From: Gyromitra esculenta
Lineage: Eukaryota > Ascomycota > Pezizomycetes > Pezizales > Discinaceae
NCBI GenBank assembly: GCA_038503075.1
Contig: JBCAML010000023.1
Span: forward strand, 620,001 to 684,000
Direction of reading: 5' to 3'
DNA length: 64,000 nt
Shown one piece after another: positions 46,429 to 56,345 of this stretch; position 1 is the first letter of the stretch, and every line of letters begins with the position of its first letter. A program made the position numbers and the translations under genes. The notes beneath the pieces are model-generated. The model saw only the letters and a list, made by a program, of their open reading frames with translations, made no database searches and had not been told where the DNA came from.

Positions 46429-47949
46429 TTATTCGGATGACATGGATGTGTCAGCAGCAGATGGTGCTGATTTAGTACTAGATTTGTTCAGAATAGTCTT
46501 GCGAGTGGGGCATTGGAGGTCGGTGGTGGTGTGGTTTCCGTTACAGTCAATGCAAACGGTTGGAGAAATGGGGCAGCAGTTGACGATTGGTTTAACATTG
46601 CCGCCTCCGGGGCATGTGGGGATAGAACAACGATGCTCGTGTCTAGGATGGTCGTTGGAGCAAATGGGGCAGGTGTGGGTTAGGGCTTTGCAGCCTGCAG
46701 TAGCATGGCCGAAGCCCCAACACTTCTTGCATTGAGTGGTAGAAGAGGCAGACCACATGACGTTGGCCTTACGAGGTCGAGAAAAGAGTTTAATTAAAGA
46801 GCCATTTTTTTTGGCATCGTTTGCGGAGCAAGAGATAACTACCGAAGTAGTTTTCTTTGTGGCACGAAGGGCGGCGTCCGTTTTAAGGAATCTTGCGCTA
46901 GTGATTTGAATATCTGCGGCGTAGAGGATAGCTTCGGAAAGGGTGGTTGTAAGTTTGCTGGACTCGTCGGGGAGGGCGAATGTAGGGATGTTGTGGATAG
47001 CAATGTTGACGTCGGTGGGCGCTGTACGTATGGGATTAAATGGGTTATTCCCGATAGGGCAGCATTCATTGAGAGTTTTGTGAATGGCTGAGAAGTAGGG
47101 GATGAATGTGGAGGCTGGTGTGAAGGGGTTAGCGGTGAAGGTAACAGTGCCTCTGACATTTACAGTAGCTGACAGGGCCACGGATTGGCTGTTGGGGAAT
47201 TGGGCGGCTCTGAGGGCACGGCCAATGGCTACTGGGAGCGTTGCGGACAATACAGCAGCTTCTGCGAAGGGAGAAGCAGTGGAACGAGAAGCAAAGAATC
47301 TTCTTTCAGCAGTAGGAAGGGGGCGCGGTGCTTTTTTCTTAGGGTATTTTGGTTCTTTGGGTTTCGGTTGGCTTTTCTGGATGAGGGGTGCTGCAGTGTT
47401 ATCTTTTGGAGGTGCAGATTTGGCTGCTTCGGCAAAGGTAAGTTTTTTCCCTTTCTTGGCAAGCGGGGTAGTGCTGGTTGGTGACGTGTCGGCTGCACGT
47501 TTCGTTTGAGTAACAACTTTGTCGGCAAGATTGCTAATTGCAGCTTGGATTTGGTTGAGTTGTTGAGGGTGGTTATTAGTGGGAGCTGTTTGCAACGAAG
47601 TAAGCAGCTCTTCGAGTTTGGTCATTCTAGTGTCCATGGACGATAGCATGTGTGTGGTGTTGATGACAAGCGCAATTAAAATTGCTTCAGTGCGAGAAGG
47701 GTCGGCGAGCGCAATGTTCTGAACAATGGGAGCAATGCTCGTTTTGTTGATGGGTGATTGTGCTATGAGTTTGCAGAGAATATCTTGCATCTCCGATAGT
47801 ACGTTTGAGGACATAATAGTGGGCGTAGAGGGACGAACAGGAGAATTGACTCTTGATGGAGTGCCCGAGGAAGGCTGGAGAAGTGGAGTTGCAGAGAAAT
47901 TCCTTCCACTGGGGAAGGGGGAGAAGGGTAGTGTGTTTTCAGACATCAC
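46429..47949 (-). CDS. LINE ORF1 protein (Gag-like, zinc knuckles)
   Basis: Predicted 506 aa, uninterrupted. The N-terminal half has Pro/Ser/Thr-rich disorder and a KKGKKLTFAEAAKSAP basic segment. The middle region (near residues 215-380) is an RNA-binding-like fold of the kind found in LINE ORF1 proteins. The C-terminus has Cys/His knuckles: CKKCWGFGHATAGC, CPICSNDHPRHEHRC, and a further CIDCNGNH...C. In related elements this protein coats the RNA and aids target-primed reverse transcription. Its TAA is followed two bases later by the ATG of ORF2, suggesting stop-restart translation of ORF2. Confidence 0.85.
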   Translation of the reverse strand: MMSENTLPFSPFPSGRNFSATPLLQPSSGTPSRVNSPVRPSTPTIMSSNVLSEMQDILCKLIAQSPINKTSIAPIVQNIALADPSRTEAILIALVINTTHMLSSMDTRMTKLEELLTSLQTAPTNNHPQQLNQIQAAISNLADKVVTQTKRAADTSPTSTTPLAKKGKKLTFAEAAKSAPPKDNTAAPLIQKSQPKPKEPKYPKKKAPRPLPTAERRFFASRSTASPFAEAAVLSATLPVAIGRALRAAQFPNSQSVALSATVNVRGTVTFTANPFTPASTFIPYFSAIHKTLNECCPIGNNPFNPIRTAPTDVNIAIHNIPTFALPDESSKLTTTLSEAILYAADIQITSARFLKTDAALRATKKTTSVVISCSANDAKKNGSLIKLFSRPRKANVMWSASSTTQCKKCWGFGHATAGCKALTHTCPICSNDHPRHEHRCSIPTCPGGGNVKPIVNCCPISPTVCIDCNGNHTTTDLQCPTRKTILNKSSTKSAPSAADTSMSSE

Positions 47950-48087
47950 TAACGCTAAGGTGAAGCTGAAAAATAAAGAGTTATGGTGGAGGATTGAGTT
48001 TTGCGAGAAGGTTGGTAGTCCTGAATAGGAAGGTGTTTTTCAGAAAAAATTGTGTAGAGGAGACGGAGCGTGCAAACTTGAACGCAA

Positions 48088-49298
48088 GGCTTCTCAATAT
48101 ATATATAATAACTCGGCGAAATGATCGAACTCCTTTACTTAGACCGGGTAACTGCAGGTATCTCCAAGCTCTAAATTTTCTAGCTCGCTTGTAGGAAAGG
48201 TCAAATAGAGAGCATTTCTAAGCCCATTCAGGGGGTAGTTAAATCAACGAGATGGTATTCAGAACACCTATTTGCTCGTGGCTCACTATCTAATTCTTTC
48301 AGTGAGATATCTATCCGATATAGTTACCAGGTCTGAGCTGAGGGGTCAATCATTCTTGTCTTGGGAATACAGCGGCAGCCGTTTAATGGGGCGACAACAA
48401 CAATACTATGATAGGCTATACACCCCAGTAACAAGGCCAACTTCACCATGTAGACAATGGTGTTTAAATATAGAAATAAACGAGTAGGTAGAACTACATG
48501 AGAAATAATTTTACCTTGAAGCATACATGTTGTTCAAAGCTCTTCTGTGAAGACGGAAAAATAGCCCTTATTTCTGCAGTGTGGCATCGCTGTTGTCGCC
48601 TCACTAAACAACACAATTTCATTGTCCGGTGGGAACGCTGCCCCCCACATATTCTAGCTTAACACAGTGCTAATTGAAACCTCATCAATAAGAGGGATAC
48701 CTTTTGCAGCTGGGGGGAAGCTTTACCGAACTATGGGATAACAAACAGACACGGGTGAAGAAGAACAGCCGGAATAATATCGGGGTGGCGGATGCGGATG
48801 CGGAGGCCTCAGCAATCGAGCAAGGTTCTGAGCAGCCTGTGGAGCCTAAAAACCCGATGTTAGGAAGGTTATGTACGTGAGTGGAACAGCAAGCAGATAG
48901 GATTTCACGGAAGTAGAGAGAGATTGCTGCCCAACAGTGTAATGCTATGGTAACGGCACGTGGGTTAGGGTTGTGCTGTCTTAAAATTTTGGGGTCTTTA
49001 CGCGCTCAACGTCCTGGCTATTTGCTCGCCTAGGCGGGCAGTGCGCTGCAAAAAGCCACTAGCGCAACCCAAGAGGTAGGGCGGAATATACTTCTCTAGT
49101 TGAGATTCCTGCACATTTGTACAAGGAAATCGGAGTCTGGATAGGTGACTGAATTGGTTCGCATTTCAAATTGGCCATTGTAAACAGAGCTCGATTGGAC
49201 ACCGGAGATTGATCGTTATGCATGGGGGATAACATAAAAGTTGGCTTTCCTATCAGAAAAGGGTAGTAAAAAGTTATTGTTGGCTACTTTAGTTTGAT
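48088..49298. other. Intergenic with one MITE, no gene
   Basis: Contains the CAGTGGTG-family MITE at 48370-48627. The rest has no supportable coding frame. An imperfect inverted repeat around GCGCTCAACG and CACTAGCGC (48996-49064) may be another decayed element end. Confidence 0.4.
48370..48627. mobile_element. MITE, CAGTGGTG family, copy at 48 kb
   Basis: The left end CAGCGGCAGCCGTTTAATGG, preceded by TA (48368-48369), is followed by GGCGACAACAACA. The right end has TGTTGTCGCCTCACTAAAC in the opposite sense. The inner part parallels the 30-kb copy (CAACAATACTATGATAGG versus CAACAATACCG, and AAAATAGCCC). No coding; right limit approximate. Confidence 0.55.
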
Positions 49299-49700
49299 AT
49301 ACCGTATAATCTCGGTCATAAGGAACGAGACCAGCCTAGGATCACAGGGGAATATTGTAATGTTACTGGTGGGGGTGACAGGATTCATAGTGTTTAGATC
49401 GTTGGTTCGGTCTTGGAGAGTTTGTTCACTAGTACAGTACAATGGCCCTATAAGAATACTAACTATAAGAATACTCGCCTTGTAAGAATGCTAAATCCAG
49501 TCCCGACAGGGGTAATTTCGAGTGTGGCTTGCTTTTCATATAAGAATAACTCTTTTATAAGAATATGATTTTCGGAACCAACCGTATTCTTATAGGGCGA
49601 TTGTACTGTAGTAATTGAACCTCAACGATTTTCCAACCAGTCTGAAAACAGTTTTATCCTGCTGTCTTAGTCTGGCCCCGTTCCTTATGATCGAGAGTGT
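49299..49700. mobile_element. MITE of about 400 bp, hosting a nested MITE
   Basis: About 30 bp at each end form an inverted repeat with a few mismatches; the shared core is TCATAAGGAACG, preceded by ATCTCGG or CTCTCGA and followed by GRGRCCAG. The 174-bp element at 49435-49608 lies inside. No coding. Confidence 0.6.
49435..49608. mobile_element. pogo/Tc1-type MITE, near-perfect TIRs
   Basis: Terminal inverted repeats of 25 bp start CAGTACAATSGCCCTATAAG and differ at a single position; TA is duplicated on both sides (49433-49434 and 49609-49610). The interior repeats TATAAGAATA several times. The TIR start CAGT and TA target fit the Tc1/mariner-pogo superfamily. The high TIR identity suggests recent activity. 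Confidence 0.85.
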
Positions 49701-49754
49701 ATAGTAGCAGACCAACCCCACGGTTAATCTTATCCTTCAACCCTAAATTCCTTT

Positions 49755-50446
49755 TGTCAAAGTAAGACTCACGTGTTTATCTCTCACGGTTGGGCCCCTC
49801 GTTAAGCCCTTCAGTATCCCTGAAGGTGAGCAGTGCTACTTAAGCGAGGTAACAACACGTTCAAAGAGTGCGGCGTTTCTACAAGTTCTACGAAGGGTCT
49901 ATCTCAAGGCGAGATAAGTGCAGCAAAGTAAACAGCGACAGCGAGGGTTCTGAGGTAGAACCAAGATAGTATTCCAACAATTGCAGAAGAAGGTAAACGA
50001 GAATGTTGCTTAAAGAGAGAAGAAGAAGAAGACAAAGAACGAGCGAAATCCATCATTTAAATACCCCGCTTTTCCTCAACAAACCTAATAACCAATAAGA
50101 ACCGAAATACAATAGCATTATCCAACACAACAATCCGAAACCCATAACAACCATCGAACCGAAACCTAACCCTGTACCCAATCCTTAATCCATGAAAGTA
50201 TCATGTGATCAGTTATCTAATACTCCGGCGCCGGTAGTTTGTTGTACCAACTTGGATAGAATGTTATACCGAGTCGGATAGAATGATGTGCAGGGAATTA
50301 TAGTACTAAGGCAACAGTACTGGTATTATTTCTCTTGTTTAAAGTAAGAGTTGTGGAAGCAAGTTTAGAGGATTATCAATATCATTCAGTATCTCCCTCG
50401 TACCAGCTATCCTGTTTACCCGCTATCCTACTCCTATATTTTATTA
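49755..50446 (+). repeat. 5' LTR of copia D, split by solo LTR G
   Basis: 49755-49781 and 50203-50446 together match the 271-bp 3' LTR (62341-62611). The break is a gypsy solo LTR with its own target duplication. Confidence 0.88.
49782..50197 (-). mobile_element. Solo gypsy LTR G, in the copia 5' LTR
   Basis: 416 bp, in reverse orientation (TCTCACGG...CCATGAAA on the plus strand). Target duplication TTATC/GTATC (49777-49781 and 50198-50202); the intact 3' copia LTR reads GTATC, so the left copy has one substitution. Belongs to the A/B family (ends CCGTGAGA). Confidence 0.88.
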
Positions 50447-50459
50447 GGTTATGAGCCCG
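50447..50459 (+). promoter_or_regulatory. Copia primer-binding site (initiator tRNA-Met half)
   Basis: GGTTATGAGCCCG directly after the 5' LTR is complementary to the anticodon arm of initiator tRNA-Met (GGGCUCAUAACC). Internal half-tRNA priming of this type is known for copia and Ty5. Confidence 0.7.
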
Positions 50460-50951
50460 GATGGCAACAGTTAAAAACAGAAAAACTTCTGCTGACGATC
50501 AAGAGGCTAGACCACCGATTTAATATCACAATCCAAATCTTTTGATGCACTCGAAAAGATGACCTCCTCCCACAAACGCATCCCTACCTTGTCTGTTAAA
50601 CTATCCGGACAAAGCAACTATATCAACTGGTGTGATGCAGCTGAAAAAGTTCTCGACTACTACGATATCCTCGAAGTAGTCGACGGTACCACAAAACCTC
50701 CAGTTGCACCAACAGCGGCCACCGGGTCTACAGTCACCTCTGAGGCCAAAGAAACATACAAAACGAAGAAGCTCTCCTACGAAAAGCAAAATAAATGGGC
50801 AAGGGTTTTCATTATCCATAACATCAAGCGCGATGTACACAGATCCATGGCAAAGTCAAAAATTGCCAGTGAAATGTGGAAATCCCTTGAAGATATGTTT
50901 AACCGCAAAACAACGAGTACCCTTCATCAACTTGTTGGAAACCTCATGACA

Positions 50952-51362
50952 TCTCAAGGAGCGAGATCCTCGTCAAGCTCTCGGGTATCCCCCGAGATAA
51001 GCAGTGCTACTTGAACGAGAAACTAACGACAGGAGAGTGTGCGGGGATTCTACAGGCTCTACCAATGGCTCAAGTTATGATGACTTGAGGACGGCGACGG
51101 CGAAAGATTGCGAGGTGTAATCTAAGTTTGTATTCGTGAGATGTAGTGAGTGTACAATAGAAGACGTTGCTTAAAGAAAGAAGAAGGAAAAGTACAAGAT
51201 GAGGGGGAATCCCTTCGCTTATATACCACGTTCCAACCCTTTCGATGACAAAGACATGACTCATTATAACGAAACACTCATGGAAGCACAAAGAACAACA
51301 ACGAAACCTAACAACCGTGTACCCCTGTTCCTAACCGATTACCATAACACCCATCCATGAAA
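50952..51362 (-). repeat. 3' LTR of gypsy C
   Basis: 411 bp; on the plus strand TCTCAAGG...CCATGAAA. Preceded, on the element strand, by a polypurine tract (TATGAGGGGGGGGGCTAC region, 51363-51385). Confidence 0.93.
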
Positions 51363-51374
51363 GTAGCCCCCCCC

Positions 51375-54300
51375 TCATAGCTGTGAGCTCCTGCGAACAC
51401 TAATCACTCCTTCCCTTGGTTTCTCCGGATATTGTTGATGGAAAGAATCTACAGCTTCCGTCTCTTCGTGGTACTCCGCAGGTTCCCAGGTGGGTAGTGC
51501 GTAGCCAGTCCATTCGACCAAGTATTGAAGTTTTCCGTGGTATAAACGGGAGTCTAGAATAGCTTCAACAAGGTATTCCTCGTGGTCATTAACTTGAACT
51601 GGTGGGGGCGGCGTAATAATCTGCCCGGGGAGTGGGTCGATGGGGGCTGCTTTGATCAACGAAACGTGGAACACAGGGTGATACTTCATTGATCTTGGGA
51701 GGTCAATTTCGTAGGCATAAGCTGAAATAGCACGTTTCACCGGGAAAGGGCCACTCCATTTCCAATCCAACTTCCTAGAATTCCGTGTTGTCCTCATGTT
51801 CTTCATCGACACAAACACTTCGTCCTTTTCCTTGAACAATGGAGCGGGGGTACGGTGTCGATTTGTACTCGACTCGAAAATATCTTGGGCCGTCCTCATC
51901 TGTACTCGGAGGAAGTCTCTGAGTTCTTCCATCTTAAAGGCGAAACTGTCAGCATCGAGGGTCTGAGGAGAGCGGTCATTAGGGACGATTGAGGTATCGA
52001 AGCGAGGGTGGTAGCCGTAGTTCGCAAAGAATGGCGTTGCCTTAGTACTTGCGGACTCCTGGTTGTTGGCAGCGAATTCAGCAATGGGTAACCATTTTGA
52101 CCAGTCATCTTGTTGATAAGAAACATAACAACGGAGATATTGTTCCATTACAGCGTTGAGACGTTCAGTTTGTCCATCGGTTTCTGGGTGGAAGGAGGTA
52201 GACATGCGGGCGGCAATATTTAAACGCTGACAGAGGTGCTTCCAGAATCTTGCGGTGAACTGTGTCCCTCTATCAGAAGTAATATGAGAGGGAAGTCCAT
52301 GGAGTTTCCAAACATTCTGGAGGTATAGCTCGGCAGTTTGTTCAGCGTTAATAGTAGTACTACACGGGACAAGATGCCGCATCTTCGAAAGTCGATCCAC
52401 GATGACCATAATGGCGTCAAAGCCATTAGATTCCGGGAGACCAGTGACGAAGTCCATCGATAATTCTTCCCAGGGGCGGTTGGGAATCGGGAGTGGTTTT
52501 AGAACGCCATGGGTACCGAGAGTGCTTGGTTTTGCTCGTCGGCAAATATGGCAATTCCGGGTATATCGTCCAATATATTCCCTCATCTTTGGCCAATAAA
52601 AACCTCTTGAGATAAGTTCAAAGGTTTTTTCACGTCCTGGGTGACCGGCGGAGGGGGCATCATGGTGTCGTTGTAGGATGAGGAGGCGAAGAGGGTCGTG
52701 GTCGGGGATATAAAGTCTTTGTCGGTAGAAGAGGCGGCCATTCATCTCGGTACAATCGCCTAAGGTAATTTCCTTGGATTGTCGTTCACTGTTCCTAAGT
52801 GCTAAGAGGATTTTTTGTGGGAACGGGTCAGCGTTATATCCATGGTTCATTAGGGTTTCAAGGGTGGCATCCAATTCAGCGGGTTCATTTAGTAAAGAAC
52901 CCGAAAACAAACTCAGCTTGGGATCCAAATTCTTTTCCTTCAGGATTACTTGGTGTTGGTGTCGTAGTCTTTCATCCCCTTCTTCAGGGAGATCTCCTGA
53001 TCTCCGAGTCAATGCGTCCGGTTTTCCCCCTTGTACTCCTGGTCTGTACGTAATGACAAAGTCGAAACGTGAAAGGTATTCCGCCCATCTAACCTGTCTT
53101 CGGTTCAGTTGTTTGGTGGTCATAAAATATTCCAAATTTTTATGATCTGTGATGACGGAGATGGGGAATTCAGATCCTTCGAGCTCAGGGCGCCATTCTT
53201 CAAAGCAACGGATAATGGCTAGCAACTCCTTGTCGTAAATTTCGTAGTTGCACTCAGCGGGTGAGTGCTTCTTGGAAAAGAATGCTACGGGGTGAAGGAC
53301 GTCGTTATCATCGAGTTGGGAGAGGACTCCGCCGGAGACGAAATCAGAGGCATCAGATTCCACAAAGATTTTCTTTCGAGGATCGAAGTGGATGAGTACA
53401 GGGGCCTTGGTGAAGGCATCTTTCAGTGCTTCAAAAGCGAGTTCTGCTTCAACTGTCCATTCGAAAACGATACCTTTCTTTGTAAAAGCGGTAAGGGGTG
53501 CCGCTAGGCGAGAGAATCCTAGGATAAATCGTCGATAGAAATTCGCAAAGCCGAGGAAGGCTTGAACATCTTTGATACACTTTGGGCGATTCCAGTCTCG
53601 TACAGCTTTAAGTTTCTCTTCGTCCATCTTAATTCCCTCAGGTGTGAGAATCAATCCGAGGTATTTTATGGATTGGACGTGAAATTCACACTTCTCAGGT
53701 TTGAGGAGTATGTTATTGGCTTTCAAGGCGTCGAGGACTTGTCGGACGTGGATTTTATGTTCGGCGAGGGTATCACTATAGATAAGGATATCGTCGAGGT
53801 AGGCCGTACAAAAGAGGTCCAAGTATTCTCGGAGAGAATCATTGACAAAGCGTTGGAAGGTACCGGGGGCATTGGTGAGGCCGAAAGGCATAACCATATA
53901 TTCGTAAAGGCCGTAACGAGTCCTAAAGGCGGTCTTCCATTCTTCTCCTTCTGCGATGCGGATTTGGTGAAATCCATCTCGAAGGTCTAGTTTGGAATAC
54001 CATTGTGCTTTAGCGAGGCGGTCGAGGGTTTCTTTAACGAGCGGGGAGGTATATCGGTCTTTGACGGTAAGGGCATTAAGGCCTCGGTAGTCTACACAGA
54101 GGCGTAGAGATCCGTCGGGTTTTGCGGCGAAGAGGACGGGGGAGCCTGCAGAGGAAGAACTAGCACGGATAAAGCCCTTTTCTAGGTTGTCCTCGATATA
54201 CTTTTTAAGGACTAGAAGTTCGTCCCGTGACATACCATAGAGGGGGCCGAATGGTGGTTCCTTACCCTCCTGAAGGGTAATACGATGGTCGTAGGGGCGA

Positions 54301-55055
54301 CGGGGGGGGAGTCCTTGGGCCTTTGCTTTATCAAACATGTCCAGGTATTCGTGATACTCAGCGGGTATTCTTTGTCTCCATTCCTCTTTAGTGGTCTTAC
54401 TATCAAGGACTTTATTTATTTCGTATAGAGACATTGAATAGACCTGAGTACCTTTTTTCCGGGCGAGCATGCGGAAACTAGCGGCTCCGATAAAGGCGGC
54501 GTTAAGTTTGGCTGGAGGCGGGATGGCGGCGGCGGAAACGATAGGTTGTTTGGGGGCACAGTGGGTGGTGCAGAACTCAGAGTTGAATTCAATGCTTTTG
54601 TTGGCAAATTGTAAGTGGACGTCATGGAGGTTCATCCACGGGATACCAAGCACTAGGGGGTAGTGTCCTAGTTTGGTGACGAAGAAGGGAGCTTTCTCAT
54701 TATGCTGTTGAATAGAAAGTTCCAAGTGACAAAGATTGGTAATATCTCCCGAGGCAATTGTTCGGCCGTCAATGACTTCTAATTGGCGAGGGGTTTTGAG
54801 GGGAGATAATGGTAGGGAATGGTGACGCACAAAGTTTTCATCGATGAAAGCGAACCCTGAGGCTCCTGTGTCAAGAAGTGCGTGTGTTTTTATGACTTTA
54901 TTTTGGTGGGAAAGGCTACATGAAACTACAAAATGTTCCCCATCCAAATTATCCTCCACGCACACATCCGACACAGAAAACCCAGAGATAGAAAACGCTG
55001 ACAAAGAAGAAAAAGAAACCAGAGCAGGGTCACAAGGCGACTCTGGTTGAACTAG
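51375..55055 (-). CDS. Pol polyprotein of gypsy C
   Basis: About 1225 aa if read by frameshift from gag. No ATG opens the frame; the first candidate start at 55004 is TTG. Order: protease LLDTGASG, RT (VDYRGLNALTVKDRYTSPLV, YLDDILIYS), RNase H (SDASDFVSGG, TDHKNLEYF), integrase zinc finger (RHHD...GHPGREK...CHICRRA), DDE core (MDFVTGLP, SDRGTQF, TERLN) and chromodomain (YLVEAILDSRL...YLVEWTGYALPTWEPAE). All catalytic positions look intact (RNase H has Ser-Asp-Ala-Ser where A has Thr-Asp-Ala-Ser). The chromodomain marks a chromovirus; in related elements it steers integration to marked chromatin. Confidence 0.93.
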   Translation of the reverse strand, partial: LVQPESPCDPALVSFSSLSAFSISGFSVSDVCVEDNLDGEHFVVSCSLSHQNKVIKTHALLDTGASGFAFIDENFVRHHSLPLSPLKTPRQLEVIDGRTIASGDITNLCHLELSIQQHNEKAPFFVTKLGHYPLVLGIPWMNLHDVHLQFANKSIEFNSEFCTTHCAPKQPIVSAAAIPPPAKLNAAFIGAASFRMLARKKGTQVYSMSLYEINKVLDSKTTKEEWRQRIPAEYHEYLDMFDKAKAQGLPPRRPYDHRITLQEGKEPPFGPLYGMSRDELLVLKKYIEDNLEKGFIRASSSSAGSPVLFAAKPDGSLRLCVDYRGLNALTVKDRYTSPLVKETLDRLAKAQWYSKLDLRDGFHQIRIAEGEEWKTAFRTRYGLYEYMVMPFGLTNAPGTFQRFVNDSLREYLDLFCTAYLDDILIYSDTLAEHKIHVRQVLDALKANNILLKPEKCEFHVQSIKYLGLILTPEGIKMDEEKLKAVRDWNRPKCIKDVQAFLGFANFYRRFILGFSRLAAPLTAFTKKGIVFEWTVEAELAFEALKDAFTKAPVLIHFDPRKKIFVESDASDFVSGGVLSQLDDNDVLHPVAFFSKKHSPAECNYEIYDKELLAIIRCFEEWRPELEGSEFPISVITDHKNLEYFMTTKQLNRRQVRWAEYLSRFDFVITYRPGVQGGKPDALTRRSGDLPEEGDERLRHQHQVILKEKNLDPKLSLFSGSLLNEPAELDATLETLMNHGYNADPFPQKILLALRNSERQSKEITLGDCTEMNGRLFYRQRLYIPDHDPLRLLILQRHHDAPSAGHPGREKTFELISRGFYWPKMREYIGRYTRNCHICRRAKPSTLGTHGVLKPLPIPNRPWEELSMDFVTGLPESNGFDAIMVIVDRLSKMRHLVPCSTTINAEQTAELYLQNVWKLHGLPSHITSDRGTQFTARFWKHLCQRLNIAARMSTSFHPETDGQTERLNAVMEQYLRCYVSYQQDDWSKWLPIAEFAANNQESASTKATPFFANYGYHPRFDTSIVPNDRSPQTLDADSFAFKMEELRDFLRVQMRTAQDIFESSTNRHRTPAPLFKEKDEVFVSMKNMRTTRNSRKLDWKWSGPFPVKRAISAYAYEIDLPRSMKYHPVFHVSLIKAAPIDPLPGQIITPPPPVQVNDHEEYLVEAILDSRLYHGKLQYLVEWTGYALPTWEPAEYHEETEAVDSFHQQYPEKPREGVISVRRSSQL

Positions 55056-55061
55056 TTTAAA
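55017..55061 (-). promoter_or_regulatory. -1 frameshift signal, gag-pol junction (C)
   Basis: On the minus strand TCT TTA AAC TAG in gag frame places the heptamer at 55061-55055. After a 6-nt spacer, AACCAGAG (55048-55041) pairs with CTCTGGTT (55024-55017), an 8-bp stem around a 16-nt loop containing GTGACCCTG. The pol frame is -1. Confidence 0.85.
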
Positions 55062-56299
55062 GACTCAACTGAGTCTGTTGCATCGAAAGCAGGAAAGCGA
55101 GGAGGGAGAGGCGGCGGAAAAACAGAAGGGGCTGGGGGCGCGGCGGCGGCGTTGGTGACTGCTCCCCTCATGGCGGGGCGCTTGGAGGCAGAAGGGCAGT
55201 TCGAGAAGATATGCCCCTCCCCGGCGCAGAACAAGCAACGATTGTTGGTTTGTCTCCAGGATTTTTCCTCAGGAGACAATTTTCTTCTTCCGTTTACTTG
55301 GACATATCGTTGTTCTGGGGCGGGGCGAGAGGTAGAGGTACGACCAAAAGAAAGATCCATGGGGACCAGTCCTCCAGGGGCGAAGGAGGAGGAGGCGGGG
55401 GTATAGGCGGCAGGGGGGGCGGCAGAGGCGGCGAATTGTCCCATGGTGTTGCGGGCGGCGTTTTTCTTCTCCTCCCTTCTTGCTCGGATTCGGTTATCTA
55501 GGCGGAGGAGGAAGGCGCAGAGAGAAACGAAGGTGGTGGGGAAGTCGGCAACTGTTACTACCGCTTCTTTTAACTCATCCGACATGCCGAACTCTAGAGC
55601 ATCGTTCTTAGCTGATTCATCGTAATTGAGGCGTCCCATGATACGTTGAAAGTCGGCGAGGTAGGCCGAGAAGTCTCGCTTCCCTTGTCGGAGTTGGTGT
55701 AATTCGCGACGAGCGGTACCGAGCGGGTCAGGATCGCCGAAGGCAGTTTCCAAGGCGGTGATTAGGTCGGCGGCGGAGTTCCAGGTGGTAGTTCCGTCAG
55801 GAAGGACGGAATGGCGAACTTGTTCGAGGGCGGCTCCCTCGAGACGGCTAATGGCATATAATACCATATTGTTGCTATTGGAAAATCGATCGGCGTTAAC
55901 CGAGAGCTTTGACCTGAGTTGCAAGACGAACCCGGGGAGCTTATCGCGAGACCCATTGAATTTATCTGGGTCGGGCATTTTGTCCGAGCGGCCTCCTTGA
56001 GTATGAGCGGGAGGGGGTGGCGGTGATGGTGCAGGAGGTGGGGGAGCGGCGTTTTGGAGACGGGCGATTTCTACTTCAGCTGCCTGCAATTGAGATTGGC
56101 AGGTATTAAATCTGGCCGTCATGTTGTTTCTTTCTTGAGTTACTTCCTCAAGTTGTAGGTCTGCGTATGTGAGGTTATCTACTCGCTGTTGGTAGTGCGA
56201 GCGGATTTCCTCATAGGCAGAGGCGAGGTCGGCATTGGCGGCGGCTTGGAAATTCTCAAAGGTGGGGAAGGTCCAGGGGGCGGGGGCGGGGTTGCTCAT
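55052..56299 (-). CDS. Gag polyprotein of gypsy C
   Basis: 415 aa from the ATG at 56299 (MSNPAPAP). The frame is open further upstream but without ATG and into the primer region. Coiled-coil N-terminal part (SAYEEIRSHYQQRVDNL, then EIARLQNA), Pro-rich linker, Gag core (LPGFVLQLRSKL to GKRDFSAYLADFQRIMGRL, nearly the same as in A/B), zinc knuckle CLFCAGEGHIFSNC. The N-terminal part differs strongly from A/B while the core is conserved. Confidence 0.9.
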   Translation of the reverse strand: MSNPAPAPWTFPTFENFQAAANADLASAYEEIRSHYQQRVDNLTYADLQLEEVTQERNNMTARFNTCQSQLQAAEVEIARLQNAAPPPPAPSPPPPPAHTQGGRSDKMPDPDKFNGSRDKLPGFVLQLRSKLSVNADRFSNSNNMVLYAISRLEGAALEQVRHSVLPDGTTTWNSAADLITALETAFGDPDPLGTARRELHQLRQGKRDFSAYLADFQRIMGRLNYDESAKNDALEFGMSDELKEAVVTVADFPTTFVSLCAFLLRLDNRIRARREEKKNAARNTMGQFAASAAPPAAYTPASSSFAPGGLVPMDLSFGRTSTSRPAPEQRYVQVNGRRKLSPEEKSWRQTNNRCLFCAGEGHIFSNCPSASKRPAMRGAVTNAAAAPPAPSVFPPPLPPRFPAFDATDSVESLN

Positions 56300-56345
56300 G
56301 GTGAGGTCGAGAGTGAATGGGTAGTGGTAGAGGGTGTAGATAAGG

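Larger units (their letters stand above)
30443..48071 (-). mobile_element. Tad-like LINE retrotransposon, nested insertions
   Basis: A non-LTR element on the minus strand. Its 3' end is a 22-nt poly(A) seen as T at 30443-30464. The 16-bp direct repeat CAAACTTGAACGCAAG flanks it at 30427-30442 and 48072-48087, a typical LINE target-site duplication. Removing gypsy A (32614-44526), solo LTR J (45366-45776) and their duplicated targets leaves about 5.3 kb with a 5' UTR of about 120 bp, ORF1 and ORF2, so the original insertion was near full length. The Tad-like assignment rests on a Gag-like ORF1 with CCHC knuckles, an apurinic-type endonuclease, an RT with a YVDD motif and a C-terminal CCHC finger. 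Confidence 0.9.
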
